A DNA stretch of 64,000 nt from Bacillus sp. 1NLA3E (GTDB lineage Bacteria; Bacillota; Bacilli; Bacillales; Cytobacillaceae). The notes beneath the pieces were generated by a model that worked only from the letters and a program-made list of their open reading frames with translations, did not search any database and was not told where the DNA came from. Position numbers and translations under genes: made by a program. The first letter of the stretch is position 1. Each line of letters starts with the position of its first letter. Below are positions 38,093 to 46,927 of the stretch, piece by piece. Where the stretch lies: contig NC_021171.1 in NCBI RefSeq assembly GCF_000242895.2, positions 1,832,001 through 1,896,000 of the forward strand, in the 5' to 3' direction.

Positions 38093-38133
38093 TTTAATTG
38101 AGAATATTATAGTTTAATTGAGAATGATAATCA
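38093..38133 (-). promoter_or_regulatory. Direct repeat with Fur-family-like box before the CDF gene
   Basis: TTTAATTGAGAAT occurs twice, at 38093-38105 and 38113-38125, exactly 20 bp apart. The second copy runs into TGAGAATGATAATCA (38119-38133), which matches the 7-1-7 Fur-type consensus TGATAATNATTATCA at 12 of 14 defined positions. It lies about 70-110 bp before the CDF start codon. The repressor identity (Fur, Zur or PerR) is not determined. Confidence 0.4.
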
Positions 38134-38211
38134 GGACTGCACTCGAATAAATATAGAATTACAAAACATTAACTAGTTAACAATGATAACTATTATTAAG
38201 TGATTATAATT

Positions 38212-39150
38212 TTACGAAAATTTAAAGTGGTTCAGCACCCGCAAAGTTCGAAGCGTGTTCCACCTACTTGGTTCACCAGGTTTCTCCATTTCAAAAAAAA
38301 CCTGACCTGGATGCTTTCCTTGAAGGGGCCATGTCCCATCATTTCGTTTTTTGCTTTGGATAATCAAAAGGGCATCATTCATCCTTGGGTCATAAGGAGT
38401 TTGTGAAGCACGAAAATAATCAAGTGCTCTTAATATGTCAAATCTCCATCTGGAAGGATGCGATAGTAGAAGCATTTTTTTATCAATTATTTCTCCAGTC
38501 TTGTCTGATTTAAATAATCTGTGTTTTAGGATAAACTCTCTTGATTGGTTTTCGGCAACTTGCAATTCGGGCAATCTGTATTTATAGCCATGAAGTGAAT
38601 ACTCTACTATACCCTCTAAGACAGAAAGTGTAGAATGTAATGAACTATGGACCGCCCCTTTTCTGTTTGATTGACAGTTAAACCCACCATCACTCATATG
38701 TTGGGATAGAATAAAGTCAACAATGGATTTTAACTCATGTTCAGGAACCCCAAAATAAGAAGCGTAATTCATCACCATTCCATTGATGCAAACATCACTT
38801 TTCCTTAGTGTTCCAATTGGATATATACCACCGTCATTTCCCTTTCTTTGATCAAATATCAGGCGCAGGCTTTCCTTAATTTCTTTATTTTCTGGAGAAA
38901 TACCCAGATTTTTCAATTCTAACAGTGTGTAATGTGAACATGTCCATTTTGGTTGGTAAAAACCACGACCCCAGTAACCGTCCATTTTCCTGAATGTTAA
39001 ATATATAACTCCCCATCCTTCTTGTTCGATCCTGTCCCTTAGTGATTTAAGGGTTACTCTATCGGATTTCAAGATATCTCGGTGAGTCTGATATTGTATG
39101 GATACATCCCCGTTTAAAAGCCAGTTTATAACTCGGGACTCTTGTTCCAT
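38212..39150 (-). CDS. Terpenoid-cyclase/prenyltransferase alpha-alpha toroid-like protein
   Basis: A 312-residue protein with repeated GG-W/F-type segments (MDGYWGRGFY, DGGIYP, DGGFNC, NDGTWPLQG), a pattern typical of alpha-alpha toroid barrels such as squalene-cyclase-like domains. The DxDD protonation motif of class II cyclases is not visible, so cyclase activity is doubtful. The ATG at 39150 is chosen because ATAGGAG precedes it; 39168 would include the ribosome site. It is a single gene of unknown role. Confidence 0.65.
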   Translation of the reverse strand: MEQESRVINWLLNGDVSIQYQTHRDILKSDRVTLKSLRDRIEQEGWGVIYLTFRKMDGYWGRGFYQPKWTCSHYTLLELKNLGISPENKEIKESLRLIFDQRKGNDGGIYPIGTLRKSDVCINGMVMNYASYFGVPEHELKSIVDFILSQHMSDGGFNCQSNRKGAVHSSLHSTLSVLEGIVEYSLHGYKYRLPELQVAENQSREFILKHRLFKSDKTGEIIDKKMLLLSHPSRWRFDILRALDYFRASQTPYDPRMNDALLIIQSKKRNDGTWPLQGKHPGQVFFEMEKPGEPSRWNTLRTLRVLNHFKFS

Positions 39151-39401
39151 TATGTAAACTCCTATCATTTTTATCTTTGTCTTTTATTTTACTTGAAAAT
39201 TATTTTTTATGTTAATAAAATCCTACTCACTTTGTTTTTTCTGTCCAAAATCAACACTTCTCTTATTTATATTTGAAGGAAATTAATACTAAAATAGCGA
39301 AGATTGATAATAATAAACTATTGTAAAGTAATTTTAAAAAACTTTGTACAGATGTCGAATGTCGTGAGTATTTGTACAAAACAAAAAAGGGGGTGAACAA
39401 T

Positions 39402-40379
39402 TTGTTTAGAAGATATACACCAAAAATAGAAGGTATAAACGCCGTGTCAGAGCTGAAAAAAATATATGTCGGTGGAGTAGAGCAATGGCTTTTAATTAGA
39501 GGAGAAAATAAACATAATCCATTATTGTTAATGGTACACGGAGGTCCCGGTGCTGCACAGATTGGCTTTAATCGAGACTACCAACAAGAACTAGAAAAAC
39601 ATTTTATTGTTGTGAACTGGGATCAAAGGGGTGCAGGTTTATCGTATTCCAAAAAGATTCCAATTGAGACGATGAATATAGAACAATTTTTATATGATGT
39701 AATTGAAGTAACGGTCTATATAAAAAAATCTTTTCAAAAAGAAAGGATTTTCTTATTAGGGCATTCTTGGGGAAGTATGTTAGGGATATTAGCAATAAAC
39801 CAACATCCTGAGCATTTTATTCACTATTTTGGTGTTTCTCAGGTAGTGAGTATGAGTAAGGCAGAGCAATTATCCTATGAATTAACATTGGAAAGAGCAA
39901 GAGAATTAAACAATCAAAAAGCAATAAAAGAACTAAAGGAAATTGGGAAACCACCATGGAACACTTTTAAACATGATCGGTTACATCAGAAATACCTTGA
40001 ATTATTTGGGGGTGGAATCTCACGTAATGGAAAATTAGTATATGAATTTTTAATAAAACTATTTAAAGGCCAAGAATATAATATATTTGATATTGTAAAT
40101 CATTTAAGGGGACAATTTTTTAGCATGAAAGCCATGAATGAGGAGTTGAGAACATTTGAGTTGGAAAATGTGATTCAAAAGGTCGAAATTCCTGTTTCAT
40201 TCTTAATGGGTAAATATGACTTAACCATTCCACATTCACCAACAAAAGAATTTTTTGACCAACTTCAAGCACCAAGTAAAGAATGGCTTTCCTTCGAGAA
40301 ATCGGCCCATTCACCTAATTATGAAGAAGTGGACAAATTTACTGAGATTGTCTTAGATAGAAAGAGTCAATATGAATAA
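39402..40379 (+). CDS. Alpha/beta hydrolase (prolyl-iminopeptidase-like)
   Basis: A 325-residue alpha/beta hydrolase. The oxyanion motif MVHGGPGAAQ (near residue 45), the nucleophile elbow GHSWGS (near 125), the acid GKYDLTIP (near 280) and the catalytic His in SAHSPNYEE (near 305) are all intact. HGGPG is typical of the proline-iminopeptidase branch, though many members cleave other amides or esters. The TTG start at 39402 follows GGGGGTGA by five bases. It converges on yyaC. Confidence 0.8.
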   Translation: MFRRYTPKIEGINAVSELKKIYVGGVEQWLLIRGENKHNPLLLMVHGGPGAAQIGFNRDYQQELEKHFIVVNWDQRGAGLSYSKKIPIETMNIEQFLYDVIEVTVYIKKSFQKERIFLLGHSWGSMLGILAINQHPEHFIHYFGVSQVVSMSKAEQLSYELTLERARELNNQKAIKELKEIGKPPWNTFKHDRLHQKYLELFGGGISRNGKLVYEFLIKLFKGQEYNIFDIVNHLRGQFFSMKAMNEELRTFELENVIQKVEIPVSFLMGKYDLTIPHSPTKEFFDQLQAPSKEWLSFEKSAHSPNYEEVDKFTEIVLDRKSQYE

Positions 40380-40388
40380 CCAAAATGC

Positions 40389-40988
40389 TTAATTAAACAG
40401 CAAAATTGGAGAATCTGAAGGGTACCGATAATATTGTCTAATCGCAAGGGAAATCCCTTTCGCAATATTGGTGGCCATCGTATAAATAAGATTCAGGTTC
40501 GTACATAGGAGAGAGCATTCTACAGTTGGGTCATGTTCCAAAACGACACCCATGACGCTGCAATCTCCAATAGGAGAAAGTCTATTACCAAGACCAATAC
40601 CGGGTAATAAAGAACCTTCTCTAACAAAAATCTTATTTAATAATCCTTCTGTACCGAGTACACTATCAATCGCAACTACAAAACTGTTGTTTGGTATGGT
40701 GATTTGCGAAAACGCTGGGATAATGGTTGTAGCATCTAAAGGATCATGAAGATTTCCGAGAACGGTTAGATGACTTGGATATAAATCGAACAGTAGAGTA
40801 CCGACAAAAGGTCCAAGGCTGTCACCATTAATCTTATTTGAACCAATCCCCACGACATAAATATGCTGTGTACCTTCTGGAATGAGAGAATATAGGGTAT
40901 CACGAATGAATAGCGGTGCAAGTCTATGATTATAAGGAATGATTCTTTCAACCATTGTTAGATTACCGTCCACTAAATCAACATGCAT
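40389..40988 (-). CDS. yyaC: YyaC-type spore protease family protein (DUF1256)
   Basis: A 199-residue protein of the YyaC family, related to the germination protease GPR and found in endospore formers. The conserved start VVGIGSNKINGDSLGPFVG (about residues 45-63), the AIDSVLG block (near 115) and the LSPIGDCSVMG block are present. A role in small acid-soluble protein degradation or spore maturation is assumed from the fold. GAGGTGGG lies upstream of the ATG. Confidence 0.85.
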   Translation of the reverse strand: MHVDLVDGNLTMVERIIPYNHRLAPLFIRDTLYSLIPEGTQHIYVVGIGSNKINGDSLGPFVGTLLFDLYPSHLTVLGNLHDPLDATTIIPAFSQITIPNNSFVVAIDSVLGTEGLLNKIFVREGSLLPGIGLGNRLSPIGDCSVMGVVLEHDPTVECSLLCTNLNLIYTMATNIAKGISLAIRQYYRYPSDSPILLFN

Positions 40989-41174
40989 GTTAAACCCACC
41001 TCACCGATCTATCCATCAATACATTTCCATATATAAAAGAGATCAATTTTGAGAACAATATTAGATAATTCAATATTCTCCATTTGTTCCAATTAATCCT
41101 TCCATACAAAAGGGTTCCCAGCATATTGTTTTTATCATAAGTATTTACTTATGATGGATATAACAAAGACTGAT

Positions 41175-41203
41175 TTGACTTATCGGAATAGTATATCTAA
41201 GAT
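41175..41203 (+). promoter_or_regulatory. Sigma-A-like promoter of cysJI
   Basis: TTGACT, a 17-bp spacer and TAAGAT lie about 95 bp before cysJ. The spacer contains ATCGGAAT, which resembles the most conserved half of the CymR operator (ATNGGAAT), but the rest of that consensus is poor. No S-box or T-box is visible in the 307-bp gap to yyaC. Confidence 0.45.
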
Positions 41204-41295
41204 AATATTAATCAATGTTTTCGCTGATAAAATGATGAACAATAAATGTTTAAACCAGTCAATATAAATAGAAAAATGACGTGAGGTGGAAATCG

Positions 41296-43119
41296 TTGCA
41301 ACTTCAAGTAATGAACAGTCCTTTTAATAAGGAACAGGCAGAACTACTTAACCGTCTTCTGTCAACACTAACAGAATCACAAAAAATTTGGCTGAGCGGT
41401 TATCTGGCAGCTTCTCAATATGCCTCTACTCAGGTAACACCAGTAGCATCGGTGGCAGAAGTTAATACTAATAAAATAGAACTGGCAATTTCTAAAGAAG
41501 TCACCGTTCTGTATGGTTCACAGTCTGGTAATGCACATAAGCTTGCGGAGACTGCCGGAAAAGCTTTAGCGGGGCGAGGTTTTCAAGTAACCCTCTCATC
41601 CATGAGTGATTTTAAGGTTAACCATTTGAAGAAAGTCCAAAACCTGCTTATTATCGTGAGTACACATGGAGAAGGTGATCCCCCAGACAACGCTCTGTCG
41701 TTCTATGAGTTTCTTCTTGGCAGACGGGCACCTAAGCTTAATCATCTGAGCTATTCTGTTTTAGCGCTTGGCGACAGCTCATATGAGTTTTTCTGCCATA
41801 CAGGGAAAGAATTTGATACTCGATTAGATGAACTCGGAGGGAATAGGCTTTATCCTCGAGTTGATTGTGACCTTGACTATGATAAACCAGCAGCAGAATG
41901 GATCGATGGAGTACTTGGTAGCTTAAGTGAGGCATCGATCGATTGTAGTGCACCTGCATTGGTATCAACAGAACTCCAACAGGCTGATTCGCTGTATTCT
42001 AGAACAAATCCATATAAAGCCGAAGTGCTTGAAAATATAAATTTGAACGGGCGCGGATCTAATAAAGAAACACGTCATCTTGAAATTTCCCTTGAAGGGT
42101 CTGGACTTACCTTTGAACCAGGAGATAGTCTTGGTGTGTTCCCTGAAAACGATCCAGAGCTTGTTAATATGCTTCTTCAGTTTATGAAATGGAATGCGGA
42201 AGAAATGGTGACGGTCAATAAACAGGGAGATGTTCTTCCGCTTAAGGAAGCTCTTATTTCTTCCTTTGAAATCACCGTTTTAACCAAGCCACTTTTAGAG
42301 AAGGCGGCTGAACTGACAACGAATGAGGATTTATGGGAACTCATATTACCGGAGCATGTAGAAAAATTAAAATCATATATTAAAGGTCGCGATTTGCTTG
42401 ATATGGTTCGTGACTTTGGACCTTGGAATGGATCGTCACAAGAGTTTATTGCGATTTTGCGAAAAATACCATCCCGCCTTTATTCGATTGCAAGTAGTAT
42501 CTCAGCAAATCCAGATGAAGTACATTTGACAATTGGGACGGTCCGCTATGAAACACACGGCCGTGAACGAAAAGGAGTCTGCTCCATTTTAACAGCAGAA
42601 CGTCTCCATCCAGGGGATACACTGCCAATTTATATTCAACATAATCAAAACTTTAAGCTTCCAAAGAACTCAGATACACCGATTATCATGGTTGGACCTG
42701 GAACTGGCGTTGCTCCATTCCGCTCTTTCATACAGGAGCGCGAAGAATTAGGTGCAAAAGGGAAATCATGGTTGTTCTTCGGCGACCAGCATTTCGTTAC
42801 GGATTTCCTTTACCAGACCGAATGGCAAAAGTGGGTAAGAGACGGTGTGCTTACGAAAATGGATGTTGCGTTTTCACGTGACACAGATGAAAAAGTTTAT
42901 GTGCAGCATCGTTTGCTTGAACACAGCAAGGAATTGTTCAAATGGCTTCAAGAAGGGGCCGTCGTTTACATTTGTGGTGACAAGAAACACATGGCTCATG
43001 ACGTTCACAATACGTTACTTACGATTATAGAAAAAGAAGGCAATATGAGTCGAGAGAAAGCAGAAGCCTATCTTGCCGACTTACAGCAGCAAAAACGGTA
43101 TCAACGGGATGTATATTGA
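41296..43119 (+). CDS. cysJ: Sulfite reductase (NADPH) flavoprotein, CysJ
   Basis: CysJ carries electrons from NADPH through FAD and FMN to CysI for reduction of sulfite to sulfide. The 607-residue protein has a flavodoxin domain (about 70-205, starting VLYGSQSGNAHKLAE), an FAD-binding domain with RLYSIASS (near 395-402) and an NADPH domain (GPGTGVAPFRSF near 465). The start is a TTG at 41296 giving MQLQVMNSPFN, the N terminus I recall for Bacillus CysJ, with GAGGTGG upstream; the GTG at 41281 precedes that ribosome site. It is followed by cysI after a 246-bp repeat-bearing gap. Confidence 0.95.
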   Translation: MQLQVMNSPFNKEQAELLNRLLSTLTESQKIWLSGYLAASQYASTQVTPVASVAEVNTNKIELAISKEVTVLYGSQSGNAHKLAETAGKALAGRGFQVTLSSMSDFKVNHLKKVQNLLIIVSTHGEGDPPDNALSFYEFLLGRRAPKLNHLSYSVLALGDSSYEFFCHTGKEFDTRLDELGGNRLYPRVDCDLDYDKPAAEWIDGVLGSLSEASIDCSAPALVSTELQQADSLYSRTNPYKAEVLENINLNGRGSNKETRHLEISLEGSGLTFEPGDSLGVFPENDPELVNMLLQFMKWNAEEMVTVNKQGDVLPLKEALISSFEITVLTKPLLEKAAELTTNEDLWELILPEHVEKLKSYIKGRDLLDMVRDFGPWNGSSQEFIAILRKIPSRLYSIASSISANPDEVHLTIGTVRYETHGRERKGVCSILTAERLHPGDTLPIYIQHNQNFKLPKNSDTPIIMVGPGTGVAPFRSFIQEREELGAKGKSWLFFGDQHFVTDFLYQTEWQKWVRDGVLTKMDVAFSRDTDEKVYVQHRLLEHSKELFKWLQEGAVVYICGDKKHMAHDVHNTLLTIIEKEGNMSREKAEAYLADLQQQKRYQRDVY

Positions 43120-43187
43120 TCAGCCAGTTTTGCTAAATGGTTTCTGCTATAACTAACGGTTGACCATTGTCTGTTTTTGTCGAATTA

Positions 43188-43306
43188 TCGATATCTCGGT
43201 GTTTTTTATTGATATATACTAGTTTTTTCTTGATAAATGTAAATTTTTTTCGATAAGAGCTCCATTTTCATCGATAAAAGTGAATTTTTCTAGATAAATG
43301 ATTCTA
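43188..43306 (+). repeat. Six tandem imperfect ~21-bp repeats between cysJ and cysI
   Basis: Units of the form (T/C)GATAAA-N6-TTTTTT recur with GATA at 43190, 43211, 43232, 43252, 43273 and 43293, a period of 20-21 bp. No hairpin terminator is evident in the gap. The spacing equals two helical turns, so phased protein binding or DNA bending is possible. The array is non-coding. Confidence 0.75.
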
Positions 43307-43365
43307 AGCCCGGAAAACAAGTGGAAATAGCTATCCATATTTTGGATTGAGAGGAGTTTTTCGCC

Positions 43366-45084
43366 ATGGTGAACACAAAATTAACAGCACCAGACGGCCC
43401 ACCAAGTGATGTTGAGGGAATAAAAGAAAGAAGTAACTTTTTGCGCGGGACTCTTAAGGAAGTGATGCTGGATCGCCTTAGTGCTGGCATCCCCGAAGAC
43501 GACAATCGCCTGATGAAACATCACGGTAGCTACCTGCAGGATAATCGCGACCTCCGCAATGAGCGGCAAAAGCAAAAACTAGAACCAGCTTACCAATTCA
43601 TGTTGCGCGTTCGTCTCCCCGGTGGTGTTGCTACACCCAATCAGTGGCTTGCCATGGATGACCTTGCCCAAAGAAACGGGAATGGTACTTTAAAATTGAC
43701 AACTAGGATGACGTTTCAAATGCATGGTATTTTAAAATGGAATATGAAAAATACCATTCAGGAAATTCATGCATCCCTTATGGACACAATCGCCGCCTGT
43801 GGAGATGTGAATCGAAACGTAATGTGCAACCCGAACCCCTATCAATCTGAAATTCATTCTGAAGTTTATGGTTGGGCGAAAAAATTAAGCGATGATTTAC
43901 TGCCACGGACAAGGGCCTATCATGAAATTTGGCTAGATGAAGAAAAAGTGGCAGGTACACCAGAAATCGAAGATGTAGAACCAATGTACGGACCGCTTTA
44001 TTTACCAAGGAAGTTTAAAATTGGTATCACCGTTCCCCCATCGAATGATATAGATGTTTTTTCCCAGGATCTGGGCTTAATTGCGATTGTAGAGAATGGG
44101 AAATTAATCGGTTTTAACGTGGCAATTGGCGGCGGTATGGGGATGACGCATGGCGATAAGGCGACCTACCCACAGCTAGCAAAAGTAATCGGCTTTTGCA
44201 CGCCAGAGAAAATTTATGATGTGGCGGAAAAAGTAATAACGATTCAGCGCGATTACGGGAACCGTTCCGTCCGAAAAAACGCACGTTTTAAGTACACGGT
44301 TGATCGACTTGGACTGGAAACGGTCAAAACGGAACTAGAAAACAGACTTGGCTGGAGACTTGATGAAGCTAGGACTTTTCATTTTGACCATAACGGTGAC
44401 CGATACGGGTGGGTGAAAGGTGTCCAAGGCAAATGGCATTTAACGCTGTTTATCCAAGGGGGCCGTATCGCAGATTTTGATGGTTACAAGCTGATGACCG
44501 GCTTGCGAGAAATCGCTAAAATCCATACTGGAGATTTCCGGTTGACGGGAAATCAGAACCTGATTATCGCTAATGTATCAAGTCAGAAAAAGAAAAAAAT
44601 TAACGAATTAATCGAAAAATACGGTTTAACAGATGGAATGCAATATACAGCACTCCGTCGCAATTCATTGGCATGTGTTGCCCTTCCAACATGCGGATTG
44701 GCAATGGCCGAAGCAGAGCGTTATTTGCCTGAACTCCTCGAGAAGATTGAGGCAATTGTCGATGCAAATGGGCTGAGGGATGACGAAATTACCATTCGCA
44801 TGACGGGCTGTCCAAACGGTTGTGCACGTCCAGCCCTCGGAGAAATCGGTTTTATCGGCAAAGCTCCTGGTAAATACAACATGTACTTAGGGGCGGCTTT
44901 TGACGGTAGTCGCTTAAGCAAAATGTATCGAGAGAACATCGGGGAAGAGGCTATTTTAAGTGAATTAAATGTGCTTTTTTCTCGCTTCGCCAAGGAACGG
45001 CAGGAAGGCGAACACTTTGGTGATTTTGTCATACGGGCGGGGATTATTGAAGCTACCACCGATGGTACGAATTTTCATCATTAA
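43366..45084 (+). CDS. cysI: Sulfite reductase hemoprotein, CysI
   Basis: The 572-residue sirohaem subunit that reduces sulfite to sulfide by six electrons. The 4Fe-4S/sirohaem ligands are visible in [16 protein letters not shown] and [11 protein letters not shown] (near residues 435-485). Length and sequence match Bacillus CysI. GAGAGGAG precedes the ATG. It is probably co-transcribed with cysJ across the repeat-bearing gap, and a strong terminator follows. Confidence 0.95.
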   Translation: MVNTKLTAPDGPPSDVEGIKERSNFLRGTLKEVMLDRLSAGIPEDDNRLMKHHGSYLQDNRDLRNERQKQKLEPAYQFMLRVRLPGGVATPNQWLAMDDLAQRNGNGTLKLTTRMTFQMHGILKWNMKNTIQEIHASLMDTIAACGDVNRNVMCNPNPYQSEIHSEVYGWAKKLSDDLLPRTRAYHEIWLDEEKVAGTPEIEDVEPMYGPLYLPRKFKIGITVPPSNDIDVFSQDLGLIAIVENGKLIGFNVAIGGGMGMTHGDKATYPQLAKVIGFCTPEKIYDVAEKVITIQRDYGNRSVRKNARFKYTVDRLGLETVKTELENRLGWRLDEARTFHFDHNGDRYGWVKGVQGKWHLTLFIQGGRIADFDGYKLMTGLREIAKIHTGDFRLTGNQNLIIANVSSQKKKKINELIEKYGLTDGMQYTALRRNSLACVALPTCGLAMAEAERYLPELLEKIEAIVDANGLRDDEITIRMTGCPNGCARPALGEIGFIGKAPGKYNMYLGAAFDGSRLSKMYRENIGEEAILSELNVLFSRFAKERQEGEHFGDFVIRAGIIEATTDGTNFHH

Positions 45085-45096
45085 TAAAAATGTTGG

Positions 45097-45131
45097 AGAC
45101 AGGATTAAATTACTCCTGTCTTTTTTTTTTT
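45097..45131 (+). terminator. Terminator of cysJI
   Basis: AGACAGGA / TCCTGTCT is followed by a run of about eleven T. It isolates the sulfite-reductase genes from the sigma-54-controlled operon that follows. Confidence 0.85.
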
Positions 45132-45164
45132 GCCCAGGGACAATAATAATAAAATTTCCTTTTG

Positions 45165-45247
45165 TTTGATTCAATAATAAATCAAAATAGAAGAATTAAT
45201 CCGAAAACGAATCGGAAATACCACAATTTGATTCAGAAATGAATTGT
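45165..45247 (+). promoter_or_regulatory. Twin upstream activator sites for operon 1
   Basis: TTTGATT-N8-AATCAAA is at 45165-45186, and a second, weaker TTGATT-N8-AATTGT is at 45228-45247. Their start points are 62 bp apart. The second site begins 67 bp before the -24 element. The same arrangement recurs before operon 2 (55324-55405). I infer these to be binding sites for the sigma-54 activator encoded at 53873. Confidence 0.7.
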
Positions 45248-45294
45248 TTTTTTAATTAGGCCATTTTTAATCGTGATTATACGCTAAAAAATTT

Positions 45295-45310
45295 TGGCAT
45301 GAAACTTGCA
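45295..45310 (+). promoter_or_regulatory. Sigma-54 (-24/-12) promoter of operon 1
   Basis: TGGCAT-GAAAC-TTGCA matches the TGGCAC-N5-TTGCW consensus with one substitution and the exact spacing. It lies 47 bp before the aminotransferase ATG. An rpoN gene and a sigma-54 activator gene lie in the same locus. Confidence 0.9.
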
Positions 45311-45357
45311 ACTTCATTTATTAATACAAAAATTATCAGGAAAGGTTGTGTTTTACG

Positions 45358-46692
45358 ATGTTAAAAGAAGTTAAGGTGGGCAAAGAATTAATGGAGTTGG
45401 ATAAAAAACACTTTTTACATCCGACATCTTCAATTTCGCAACAACAAGAGAACGGCCCTAGGTTTATTTTTACAGAAGGAAAAGGAATTTACCTTACTGA
45501 TATTTCCGGAAAAAAAGTCATTGATGGGATGTCCTCGCTTTGGAATGTAAATATTGGTCACGGAAGAGAGGAGATTGCACAAGTTGCTCAAGAGCAAATG
45601 ACGAAGCTCGCGTTTACCTCATGTTTTGCTACTTTCAGCAATGAACCTGCTATTCGTTTAGCAGCTAAGCTTGCCTCGATAGCTCCTGGTGATTTGAATG
45701 CCGTTTTCTTTACTTCAGGTGGGTCGGAATCAAATGATACAGCATTTAAACTTGCTCGCCATTATTGGATATTAAAAGGACAGCCTAATCGTCAAAAAAT
45801 TATCTCTCGTTCCAAGTCCTATCATGGGGTAGCTATGGGAGCTACAAGTGCAACGGGCTTAAAACCCTTCCGTGATTTTACAAATTCCATTTCACCAGAC
45901 TTTTATTACGTAGAGGGTTCCTCGGTCGAAGCATTACGTGAAGAAATTGAAAAAGAAGGTCCCGAAACGATTGCTGCTTTTATTAGCGAACCCGTTCAAG
46001 GAGCAGGTGGCGTGAATATTGCTCCAAAAGGCTATTTTGAGGAAGTAAGAAAAATATGTAATGAATACGGTATTTTAATGATTGCCGATGAAGTCATTAC
46101 AGGGTTTGGGAGAACTGGGAAATTTTTCGGAATGGAACATTATGGGGTTAGCCCTGATATGATGTGTTTCGCAAAAGGTGTAACTAGTGGATATGCCCAA
46201 TTAGGAGGGGTAATCCTTTCTGACAAGATTCACAAAGATTTTATTGAACACTCTAGGGATACACTTTTACATGGTTACACATATAGTGGCCATGCGACGG
46301 CATGTAGTGTTGCCTTAAAAAATATTGAAATCATTGAACGTGAAAATTTAGTTGAGAATTCCAGACTTATGGGCGAAGAAATGTTAAAGGGTTTTAAATT
46401 TCTACAGGACAAACACCAGATTGTTGGAGAGGTAAGAGCTTTAGGTCTGATTGGTGGCATTGAAATTGTCAAAAATAACAAGACTGGAGAAAGGTTTGAA
46501 AATCAAATTTCACCGAAACTTGTTGCTGAAGCAGCGAAACGTGGGTTGATTGTTCGATCTGTAACCTTTGATCAAGATACACTTGTATTTGCCCCGCCAC
46601 TTAATATTAACAAAGATGAAATTAATTTAATGATAGATATATTAGATGAGACAATTTCAGCAGTCGAGCAAGAAGTTTTATCAGCCTTTTAA
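45358..46692 (+). CDS. Class III omega-amino acid:pyruvate aminotransferase, copy 1
   Basis: A 444-residue PLP enzyme of aminotransferase class III. The PLP Lys is in MCFAKGVTSGY (near residue 275), the cofactor Asp in IADEVITGFGRTG, and the phosphate loop SGGSESNDT near 125. With the neighbouring alanine dehydrogenase and succinate-semialdehyde dehydrogenase it probably moves the amino group of GABA (or beta-alanine/putrescine-derived amines) to pyruvate. The ATG at 45358 is used; AGGAAAGG is about 12 bases upstream, an unusually long gap shared by copy 2. It is controlled by a sigma-54 promoter. Confidence 0.82.
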   Translation: MLKEVKVGKELMELDKKHFLHPTSSISQQQENGPRFIFTEGKGIYLTDISGKKVIDGMSSLWNVNIGHGREEIAQVAQEQMTKLAFTSCFATFSNEPAIRLAAKLASIAPGDLNAVFFTSGGSESNDTAFKLARHYWILKGQPNRQKIISRSKSYHGVAMGATSATGLKPFRDFTNSISPDFYYVEGSSVEALREEIEKEGPETIAAFISEPVQGAGGVNIAPKGYFEEVRKICNEYGILMIADEVITGFGRTGKFFGMEHYGVSPDMMCFAKGVTSGYAQLGGVILSDKIHKDFIEHSRDTLLHGYTYSGHATACSVALKNIEIIERENLVENSRLMGEEMLKGFKFLQDKHQIVGEVRALGLIGGIEIVKNNKTGERFENQISPKLVAEAAKRGLIVRSVTFDQDTLVFAPPLNINKDEINLMIDILDETISAVEQEVLSAF

Positions 46693-46710
46693 TAGATTAA
46701 TATGAACCTT

Positions 46711-46895
46711 TTTATTTAGGCTGTGTTAAAGCTCAATGTTGATTGGAGTGGAAGGCGCGAAGACTCCTGCGGGAGCAGCGGGACAGGTGAGACCCCACAG
46801 GCGCTTAAGCGCCGAGGAGGCTCACCGCCCGCCCCGCGGAAAGCGAAGCGCCTGGAGCGGAAATCAACATTCTAGTTTAAGATAGCCTTTATTTA
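46711..46895 (+). mobile_element. MITE-like repeat, copy B
   Basis: The element at 46719-46887 (169 bp) begins GGCTGTGTTAAAGCTC and ends TTTAAGATAGCC. It is flanked by the perfect 8-bp direct repeat TTTATTTA (46711-46718 and 46888-46895). The GC-rich core contains inverted segments such as CTCCTGCGGGAG and CGCTTAAGCGCC. It has no coding capacity. It separates aminotransferase 1 from alanine dehydrogenase 1. Confidence 0.88.
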
Positions 46896-46927
46896 AAAAT
46901 CAAAATAATGATAAGGGAGTGGATTTT

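Noticed and set aside
38212-39150. Squalene-hopene cyclase assignment for the toroid protein.
   Set aside because: It is about half the length of a hopene cyclase and the DxDD catalytic motif is not visible, so only the fold is claimed.
43188-43306. CRISPR-like spacing of repeats.
   Set aside because: The units are only 20-21 bp long with no separate spacers, are degenerate, and have no cas genes nearby.
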